Assembly: GCF_001855385.1 (NCBI RefSeq)
Contig: NZ_MKIE01000001.1
Location: 62,001-126,000 of the forward strand
Direction of reading: 5' to 3'
From: Andreesenia angusta
Lineage (GTDB): Bacteria > Bacillota > Clostridia > Tissierellales > Gottschalkiaceae
Length of the DNA: 64,000 nt
The notes beneath the pieces were generated by a model. That model saw only the letters and a program-made list of their open reading frames with translations. It searched no databases and was not told the DNA's origin. The translations under genes were made by a program, and so were the position numbers. Positions 36,222-42,556 of this stretch are shown in pieces; positions within the stretch are counted from its first letter, which is position 1, and the number at the start of each line of letters is the position of its first letter.

Positions 36222-36782
36222 TCTCAATTTTATTTCTTCCAACGGCTTTCTGCTGTCTGGGTGTTCTTTCTCTTTGAACTCCTCTAGCGGAAGGTCGTCT
36301 TTGCACCCAAGCTTGCCCATTGCAACCGCTGCTATTATGTCATAATCCTCCGGTATGTCTAGCTTCTGTCTCGCCGCTTCCTTGTCAAATCCCGCCATCC
36401 CATGAGTCACAAGCCCTCTCTTTGTAGCCTCTAGCGAAAGAAACCCCCAGCTTGTGCCTGCGTCAAATTTGTTGTACGGATTTGGCTTGCCGTTGTAGGC
36501 GAACTTCTTGTGGGCAAGCACTAAAAAGAGCACTGGCGCTTTTTTGGCCCATAGCCTGTTTTTCTCATTCAATACCCCTCTGAGCAATTCCAACTCGTCT
36601 TCTTCTGTCGCCACGAGGTATCTCCATGGCTGCTCGTTAAAGCAGGACTGGGCAAATCTTGCCGCATCGAATACAGCTTCAATGTCCTCGGCTGAAAGCT
36701 TTTCTTCGCTGAACGCCCTAGGAGACCACCTCTCCTTTATCTCTTTCAGTATGTCGTATTTATAATCTCTATGTTGATCCAT
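36198..36782 (-). CDS. Nitroreductase family protein
   Basis: FMN-dependent oxidoreductase family. About 194 residues from ATG 36782. The FMN-binding motifs are visible: RWSPRAFSEEK at the N-terminus, FAQSCFNEQPWRYLVA, and DAGTSWGFLSLEATKRGLVTHGM. Cytoplasmic homodimer in known members. The frame stays open upstream, but AAAGG before the ATGATGAAAATG cluster marks the start. The physiological substrate is unknown. Confidence 0.88.
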   Translation of the reverse strand: MDQHRDYKYDILKEIKERWSPRAFSEEKLSAEDIEAVFDAARFAQSCFNEQPWRYLVATEEDELELLRGVLNEKNRLWAKKAPVLFLVLAHKKFAYNGKPNPYNKFDAGTSWGFLSLEATKRGLVTHGMAGFDKEAARQKLDIPEDYDIIAAVAMGKLGCKDDLPLEEFKEKEHPDSRKPLEEIKLRLGHFKKS

Positions 36783-36982
36783 TTTCATCATCCTTTCGCT
36801 GTGTTTTGCATATTTCTTTATTACCCGTAAGCTCCCAAGTGAAAACAGCACTATTTTCAGATTCAAATCTATAGATAAGTGCTTTTGGATAGATTTTTTC
36901 AATTAGAGCTTGTTCCTGTTTAAGTGTTACAATTTAACCATAGTAAAAAAATATGCCTCTAGGCAAAATGAGGAGTGATTTT

Positions 36983-37480
36983 ATGGATAAAATGCTACAG
37001 AGACTTGTCGATCAAGGCGTTATGCCAGAGTCTTTCGGTGAGTACATTGAAAACGCACTGGAAAACAAGGACAGCTTTATAATTTCAGGACATAAGGGAT
37101 GGGGTATACTCCCACTTATGGCCGGTGTAAGTGCCGCTGCAAAGTCAAAGTTTTCAATCAAGCAGGTCAAAAAAGAGGAAGATCTTTCAGACAGCGCCGA
37201 CTACTACATAATAGGCGATTTGAAAATCGATGATTTTGAGAAGCTGGTTGTGGATTCAATCTCCAAGCCTGAAACTGCTACTATAACTATCAAAGACCCT
37301 GAACATGCCTACTCTATAATGAAAGTGCTTAAAGCTTTCTACAAAGCCACAGACGACAGCTCTAAGACTTTCCAGGTTCTAGAGTGCGCCAAAATAAATG
37401 ACGAGAAAAAGCTCGTAAAGATAACTACTATGACTTTTGACGAAAGTGGAAAGCTCTCTAAGAAAGACTTAAACGCTTAG
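36983..37480 (+). CDS. Protein resembling a degenerate secretion-ATPase (CpaF/VirB11-like) domain
   Basis: 165 residues, start ATG 36983 after GAGGAGTG. FIISGHKGWGILPLM aligns by position with the Walker A region of CpaF/VirB11 ATPases (ISGGTGSGKTTLL), but the Lys and Thr are replaced by Ile and Leu. The later ADYYIIGDLKIDDFEKLV matches the pattern of the Walker B block (PDRIIVGEVRG...). If the relation is right, it cannot bind ATP normally. No other secretion or pilus genes lie nearby. The assignment is from pattern only; otherwise it is a hypothetical protein. Confidence 0.6.
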   Translation: MDKMLQRLVDQGVMPESFGEYIENALENKDSFIISGHKGWGILPLMAGVSAAAKSKFSIKQVKKEEDLSDSADYYIIGDLKIDDFEKLVVDSISKPETATITIKDPEHAYSIMKVLKAFYKATDDSSKTFQVLECAKINDEKKLVKITTMTFDESGKLSKKDLNA

Positions 37481-37486
37481 CTTTAA

Positions 37487-37516
37487 AAGAGTTCCTGAAA
37501 AGGAACTCTTTTTTTG
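37487..37516 (+). terminator. Intrinsic terminator
   Basis: AGAGTTCC and GGAACTCT form an eight-base-pair stem with a TGAAAA loop, followed by seven T. It separates the upstream gene from the antiporter operon. Confidence 0.88.
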
Positions 37517-37610
37517 GTATTTAGTATACATAATTTCGTGTGAAAATCTCGGTACTTTAAGGGCGCTTTTTATTGTATAATATTATAAACTGTTTTTAAG
37601 GAGGTAAAAA

Positions 37611-38093
37611 ATGAGAAAATACAGCTTTATACTGATCTTGTATGTAACTTCGGTGCTGTCCTGGACTATACTCTCAGAAAATCTGAGTCTTTCTTCTGTT
37701 GGACTTGGCTTTATACTCGCCACTTTCGTGCTGGCTTTCACCCAGGACTTTATATCCGACTCCAAGATGCCTGCAATACGGCTAGAGTACTTTATAAAAA
37801 TGATAGGATACTCTTTTAAAACCATAGCTTCTGTCTATGTTTCCGCCTTCAAAGTGATGAAAGGTATTTTTCTAAACAAGTTTGACGTCTCCATAGTGGA
37901 AGTCGAACTCCCTTCAGATTTAGGTTTCGTAAATGCATTGGTATGCAACTCCATAACGCTGACTCCAGGTACGCTGAGTCTAGAGAAAAACAAAAAGAAA
38001 GCTCACATCCTCTTGCTAAATCCAGATTCCAAGTCTCTTGAAGAGCTTGTAGCTGACATAGAGTCAAGCTATCAGAATCTATCTGGAAGCTAA
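37611..38093 (+). CDS. mrpE: Mrp-type cation/proton antiporter subunit E
   Basis: Membrane subunit of the multi-protein Mrp (Mnh/Sha) Na+/H+ antiporter, equivalent to MbhA. 160 residues with two hydrophobic segments at the N-terminus (about 6-24, 28-42) and a family-typical cytoplasmic domain (VVEVELPSDLGFVNALVCNSITLTPGTLSLE). TAAGGAGG lies upstream of ATG 37611. First gene of a seven-gene run E-F-G-(DUF4040)-B-C-D. Confidence 0.92.
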   Translation: MRKYSFILILYVTSVLSWTILSENLSLSSVGLGFILATFVLAFTQDFISDSKMPAIRLEYFIKMIGYSFKTIASVYVSAFKVMKGIFLNKFDVSIVEVELPSDLGFVNALVCNSITLTPGTLSLEKNKKKAHILLLNPDSKSLEELVADIESSYQNLSGS

Positions 38094-38122
38094 ATATATC
38101 CATTGAAAGGTAGGTGTTTCAA

Positions 38123-38377
38123 TTGTTGGAGCTTTTTTTAATTCTCGTATCTGTCTTGATTCTCTTTCTGGCCATATATGTAATCAAGCATCATAATATA
38201 TGGGACAGTATTTTGGGAATGAGCCTTTCTGCAACTCTGATCGTTTTGGGGATTGTCCTTTACGCAGCTTTTACAGACAGTACAATGTTTATAGATATAG
38301 CCATAACTTTTGGGCTGCTAGGCTTTGTAGGTACTCTGTTCACAGCTGTATTTATCTATACAAGAGGTGATATTTGA
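38123..38377 (+). CDS. mrpF: Mrp-type antiporter subunit F
   Basis: 84-residue, three-helix membrane subunit equivalent to MbhB. The conserved segment ILGMSLSATLIVLG and the C-terminal FGLLGFVGTLFTAVF are present. TTG 38123 is chosen because AAAGGTAGGTG lies six bases upstream; the GTG at 38114 is inside that site. Confidence 0.9.
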   Translation: MLELFLILVSVLILFLAIYVIKHHNIWDSILGMSLSATLIVLGIVLYAAFTDSTMFIDIAITFGLLGFVGTLFTAVFIYTRGDI

Positions 38378-38685
38378 TGGAAATTTTAGGATACACACTC
38401 ATAGGTCTTGGATTTGTGTTCATACTATTTGGACTGCTGGGAATGTTTAAGTTCAACTCATTCTTTAAGAGGGTTCTGGCTTCTTCGCTTATAGACTCTG
38501 CTGGCTTTGTCACAGTGCTTGTAGGCGTTCTGATTCTAAAAGGAGCTTCCTATTTCTCGCTTAAGATAGCCCTTTTGCTCGGGATAGGGCTTATCATAAA
38601 TCCCATAACAACTCATATAATAGCTCTCTCTGCTTGGAAATCTGGGTACAAGGAGGATGTCTGCGATGATGGAACTAATTCTTAA
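38374..38685 (+). CDS. mrpG: Mrp-type antiporter subunit G
   Basis: 103-residue, three-helix subunit equivalent to MbhC. GFVFILFGLLGMFKFNSFFKR and the C-terminal INPITTHIIALSAWKSGYK are family hallmarks. It overlaps mrpF by four bases (ATGA) and the next gene by 20. Confidence 0.92.
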   Translation: MMEILGYTLIGLGFVFILFGLLGMFKFNSFFKRVLASSLIDSAGFVTVLVGVLILKGASYFSLKIALLLGIGLIINPITTHIIALSAWKSGYKEDVCDDGTNS

Positions 38686-39193
38686 CATAAACCTGCTGCT
38701 CCTCATAGTTATATCCATAGCCATAGTGGCCACTGGAACTGTAAGAAGAGCTGTGATTCTCTCTGGCGTATTGTCTATCGGAGCGGCTTTCGCCTACATG
38801 CTCTTGGCTGCCCCTGATGTAGCCTTGGCGGAAGCCGTTATAGGAAGCACTATTTCCACAATAATACTGCTTGTAGGTATAAAGAAGTCAAGGCTTTTTA
38901 CTGTATACTACGTAAAGACAAGAGATACTGTCAGAGACGAGATTTTCAAGGCCATAGAGAAAAACCTTCTCACCAAAGAGCTCGATCCGCAGTTCATATG
39001 CACTAACAAAGACAAGATGTACGTAAAAGAACACCATGACTTCGAGATGCTCGTAAGAGAAGTGGACGACAAGGTGGAGATATACGGTGAAAAAAGCAAC
39101 TCGGTATTCTGCGAAGTTCTCGAGAGCATCGAAGACGAGGTCGGAGCTGAGAATATAATAATAAAAGACATATACAATATGAAGGAGGACTAG
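38666..39193 (+). CDS. DUF4040 (MbhD-like) antiporter subunit with C-terminal soluble domain
   Basis: 175 residues. The N-terminal ~80 residues form three TM helices like MbhD, which corresponds to part of the C-terminal region of MrpA (RRAVILSGVLSIGAAFAYMLLAAPDVALAEA is the conserved block). It continues with about 95 hydrophilic residues (TRDTVRDEIFKAIEKNLLTKE to the end) not present in minimal MbhD. ATG 38666 follows AGGAGG at nine bases. No ND5-like MrpA body is encoded here. Confidence 0.85.
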   Translation: MMELILNINLLLLIVISIAIVATGTVRRAVILSGVLSIGAAFAYMLLAAPDVALAEAVIGSTISTIILLVGIKKSRLFTVYYVKTRDTVRDEIFKAIEKNLLTKELDPQFICTNKDKMYVKEHHDFEMLVREVDDKVEIYGEKSNSVFCEVLESIEDEVGAENIIIKDIYNMKED

Positions 39194-39196
39194 AAT

Positions 39197-39880
39197 ATGA
39201 GAAGAAAAGTACTGGCTCTAGCCATTATAGCTCTAGGATCTATCTTTCTTATGCTCTACTTTTCCACTATAGAGTCCTTCACGCCTGTGCTGAGAAACCT
39301 GTATATAGAGCAGGCACAGTCTAGAACAGGTGTTATGAACGTGGTCACTGCGGTATACCTGGACTACAGGGTCTTCGATACTCTGTTAGAGGCATTGCTG
39401 CTGCTTACATCTGTCGTGGCTATCTTCCAGTTTATACAGCTGGAGGTCTTTGAGCAAAATATACAGGAGTGGGTCAGTGTAGACTCTGTGGACTACTCCC
39501 AGTCTGAAATCCAAAGGTACCTGGTAAGCATTATTTATCCTCTCTTTGTGATACTAGGTGTATATGTAATCGCAAACGGTGCCGACTCTCCTGGTGGAGG
39601 CTTCCAAGGTGGAGCAATACTTGCGGCCATAATAATGTCCAGGTATCTCATAGTTCCGACAGAGAAATACGACTATCAGATTCCGTACTTGTTGGAGAAG
39701 ATCTTCTATCTCTTGATTCTGATAACGCTTTCTCTCTTTATAACCGGAAACCTGAATTTCATCTCCAGCAGGACATATATACTGGTGGCCAACACACTTA
39801 TAGGCGCGAAAGTTGCATTTGGACTTACAGCCATATTCTTGAGATTTATATACTTCGAGGAGGAGAATCGTCGTGGATAA
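39197..39880 (+). CDS. mrpB: MrpB-type antiporter subunit with MbhE-like N-terminal part
   Basis: 227 residues. The N-terminal part (about 1-85) matches MbhE, i.e. the last piece of MrpA: TGVMNVVTAVYLDYRVFDTLLEA is diagnostic. The C-terminal part (about 105-225) is the MnhB domain with GADSPGGGFQGGAILAA. So the protein joins what are MbhE and MbhF in archaeal membrane-bound hydrogenase. It is read in the middle of the antiporter operon. Confidence 0.88.
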   Translation: MRRKVLALAIIALGSIFLMLYFSTIESFTPVLRNLYIEQAQSRTGVMNVVTAVYLDYRVFDTLLEALLLLTSVVAIFQFIQLEVFEQNIQEWVSVDSVDYSQSEIQRYLVSIIYPLFVILGVYVIANGADSPGGGFQGGAILAAIIMSRYLIVPTEKYDYQIPYLLEKIFYLLILITLSLFITGNLNFISSRTYILVANTLIGAKVAFGLTAIFLRFIYFEEENRRG

Positions 39881-40226
39881 CTTCAGCATGGTAGAACTTA
39901 CAGGACTTGTGCTATTTTTTATCGGAATATACGGTATAACAGCCCGAAAAAACATAGTGAAGTCTATTTTATCAATAAGCATAATGGAAATAGGCATAAT
40001 ACTGTACTTTCTGGGAATAAACTTCGAGGTAGGTCAGGTCCCTCCTATAGGCGATCTAACACGCGGTGTTCCAGCTGACCCACTTCCCCAAGCCCTAATG
40101 ATAACAACTATCGTGATCGGAGTTGCAGTTACAGCTGTGTCTCTCTCTATGTTCATAGCCATGTACCACAGGTATGGAACTATGAGCTGGGAAGTGGCAA
40201 AACAAAATAGACTAAAGGATGATTAA
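39873..40226 (+). CDS. mrpC: Mrp-type antiporter subunit C
   Basis: 117 residues, three TM helices, related to NuoK of complex I and equivalent to MbhG. Conserved GIYGITARKNIVKSILSISIMEIGI and DPLPQALMITTIVIGVAVTA. The GTG start at 39873 follows GAGGAGGAGA and overlaps mrpB by eight bases. Confidence 0.93.
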   Translation: MDNFSMVELTGLVLFFIGIYGITARKNIVKSILSISIMEIGIILYFLGINFEVGQVPPIGDLTRGVPADPLPQALMITTIVIGVAVTAVSLSMFIAMYHRYGTMSWEVAKQNRLKDD

Positions 40227-40228
40227 AT

Positions 40229-41839
40229 ATGAGACTATACTTTCTAGTAATGGCACCCATATTCATAAGCTTACTTATGTATATTCTGCCCCTAAAAGGA
40301 GCCTTTCGATCCTTCATATCGTTGACGCTCCACTTTTCTCTGATAGTGATGTCCGTAAGCAACCTGCTGAGTGTGAAGTCCTCGGGAATTCCCATTACAG
40401 CAGCTATAAGCGCCAATGACATCCTGGGAATAAGCCTCTACAGCGACTTGATAGCATCTGTCTTTGTAGTGCTTATAAGCTTGCTCTTCTTTGTCTTCAG
40501 CGTCTACTCTTTCGAGGACTACCTAAAGGACAAGCTCTTCCAGTTTCTGTTCATCTCGCTTGAGGGGCTTATATTCCTTCTCTTCCTGTCGCGAGACCTT
40601 TTTAACATATTTGTGGCTGTAGAAGCTTCAACCATAATATGTTCCATACTCATAATGTACAAAAGGGACAGCCGTTCCATATACGATGGCCTTTTCTACC
40701 TCATGATAAGCACCGTGGGGATGCTCTTTTTCTTGCTCGGGACAGCTATGCTCTACAAGATATTCGGTGTCTTGGACATATCTGCCCTTAAGAACATGAT
40801 GACAATGGCCAATGTGCGGGCGTTGATAGTGCCTTATGCACTGATAATGGCTGGTGTATCTCTGAAATGTGCCTTTGTTCCAGTCTTTAGCTGGCTTCCT
40901 AAGGCATATGGAACTCCGGGGGCACCTCCCCTTATCTCAGCCCTTCTTTCTGGTGTATACATCAAGACTGGTATTTACATGTACATCAGGATGAGGGATA
41001 TGTTCTCTCCTATGGTGGATATGGACAACTTCTTTATAGTCATAGGAATACTGACTTCTATAGTTGGAATCCTCTTTGCGCTTATGCAGAAAGACATAAA
41101 GATGATACTTGAGTACCACACCATATCCCAAATGGGCCTCATACTGATAGCTGTGTCCATAAACGACACCTATACAAAAGCAGGTGGGCTTCTTCACATC
41201 ATGAACCACGCCCTTTTCAAGTCTCTTCTCATACTGGCAGCTGGAGTTATAATCTACCAGTACAAGACTAGAAATATATATGAGATAAGGGGAGTGTTCA
41301 GGCGGATGCCTTTCACGGGGCTTGCAATACTCATAGGCATTCTAGGTATAACAGGAGCTCCTTTCTTCAACGGAAGTGTGTCCAAGTACTTTATACAGTC
41401 TGGAGTTAAGGGAGCCTGGATAGAGTGGTTCATCATATTTATAAACCTCGGCACTACGCTTTCGTTTATAAAGCTGGGAAGCATACTCATTCCAAACCCT
41501 GTTGAGAGGATCACGCTGAAAGAAAGCAAACCCAAGTCCATATCCATGATACTGCTGTCTTTGGGATGCCTTTTCACGGGCCTTGGAGCCACTACTATCT
41601 CCAAGAATCTGCTTGGCCTTGATGTTAAAATAAAGCTTTCAGGCTATATAGAGAAGGGCTTTATCTGGATAGGTTTTATAGTTCTGAGCATACTGATCTA
41701 CAAATTCGGAATTTCCAGATCTAAATTCTTCAAGAAAGGCTACGGACTTGAGCTTTCGTTCAACAATATATCTGTTATACTGCTTGTATTCTTCTTTATA
41801 ATACTTGGAGTCTATCATTTCATGGTTCCAGTGGCATAG
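40229..41839 (+). CDS. mrpD: Mrp-type antiporter subunit D (proton-pumping, NuoN/ND5-like)
   Basis: 536 residues with about 14 TM helices, related to the antiporter-like complex I subunits and equivalent to MbhH. The conserved KCAFVPVFSWLPKAYGTPGAPPLISALLSG and KDIKMILEYHTISQMG blocks hold the intramembrane Lys residues, and HIMNHALFKSLL holds the conserved His and Lys. It is the only large proton-channel subunit in the operon. A strong palindromic terminator follows. Confidence 0.93.
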   Translation: MRLYFLVMAPIFISLLMYILPLKGAFRSFISLTLHFSLIVMSVSNLLSVKSSGIPITAAISANDILGISLYSDLIASVFVVLISLLFFVFSVYSFEDYLKDKLFQFLFISLEGLIFLLFLSRDLFNIFVAVEASTIICSILIMYKRDSRSIYDGLFYLMISTVGMLFFLLGTAMLYKIFGVLDISALKNMMTMANVRALIVPYALIMAGVSLKCAFVPVFSWLPKAYGTPGAPPLISALLSGVYIKTGIYMYIRMRDMFSPMVDMDNFFIVIGILTSIVGILFALMQKDIKMILEYHTISQMGLILIAVSINDTYTKAGGLLHIMNHALFKSLLILAAGVIIYQYKTRNIYEIRGVFRRMPFTGLAILIGILGITGAPFFNGSVSKYFIQSGVKGAWIEWFIIFINLGTTLSFIKLGSILIPNPVERITLKESKPKSISMILLSLGCLFTGLGATTISKNLLGLDVKIKLSGYIEKGFIWIGFIVLSILIYKFGISRSKFFKKGYGLELSFNNISVILLVFFFIILGVYHFMVPVA

Positions 41840-41840
41840 A

Positions 41841-41876
41841 AAAGCGTGCAGATTCTAGAATCTGCACGCTTTTCTT
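41841..41876. terminator. Bidirectional terminator after mrpD
   Basis: AAAAGCGTGCAGATTC and GAATCTGCACGCTTTT form a perfect 16-base-pair palindrome between convergent genes. Confidence 0.9.
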
Positions 41877-41880
41877 AATC

Positions 41881-42543
41881 TTATTTAACTTTCTCTAAAC
41901 CAGCCTGAAATTCTGAAAGGCCTATCCTGTCTATCAAATGCCCCAGTTTTTCCCCTTCTTCTGCAATCTCCTGGTAGTGCCTTACAAGGCTGTCTATATA
42001 GACAAGCACCTCTTCCTCGTTTAAGTCCCTTACAAGTATATCCGCTAATCTTGGGTGAAAGCCTGCCGAGCCTCCAGCAGTGACCATCATCAGTCCGTTC
42101 ACATCGGCTATCACGCCTATATCCTTGCTGTAGACACTTCCACATGCATTTCTGCATCCTGCAACGCCAATCTTGGTTCTACATGGCATCTTCATCTTCT
42201 GGTACTTTCTAGAGAGCTTCATTCCAAGCCCTATTGTGTTGTACTTCACTCTCTTGCACAGCCCAGCAGGGCATATCTCCACGTTTTTTACAGAGTTCTG
42301 CACCTCCACAGCCGGCTCCATGCCAAGCTCTTCCCATATGTCATTTAGATCCTCTTCCTTCAAATTGCTTAAGAGTATCCTCTGCCCAGAAGTTATCTTC
42401 AGGGCGGCGTTGTATTTTTTAGCCACTACAGCTATCTTCTCCAGGTCTTCGGGCCTAATGAAGCCTCCCCTTATATGAGGTGTTATGCCGTATGTTCTCT
42501 TTCCATTTCTTATCTTCTGCATATTTCCAAAATGCTTTCCCAT
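41881..42543 (-). CDS. Short nitrite/sulfite reductase-like protein (siroheme/4Fe-4S)
   Basis: 220 residues, much shorter than assimilatory sulfite or nitrite reductases (over 500). It has one ferredoxin-like half domain (YGITPHIRGGFIRPEDLEKIA) and one siroheme/4Fe-4S half (NVEICPAGLCKRV, then KIGVAGCRNACG). The cysteine spacing C-x4-C and C-x3-C is close to the family pattern. Such short proteins are common in Clostridia, with unclear reaction. ATG 42543 is chosen; ATG 42567 would overlap the upstream gene and has no binding site. Confidence 0.8.
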   Translation of the reverse strand: MGKHFGNMQKIRNGKRTYGITPHIRGGFIRPEDLEKIAVVAKKYNAALKITSGQRILLSNLKEEDLNDIWEELGMEPAVEVQNSVKNVEICPAGLCKRVKYNTIGLGMKLSRKYQKMKMPCRTKIGVAGCRNACGSVYSKDIGVIADVNGLMMVTAGGSAGFHPRLADILVRDLNEEEVLVYIDSLVRHYQEIAEEGEKLGHLIDRIGLSEFQAGLEKVK

Positions 42544-42556
42544 GTCCTGCACTCTC

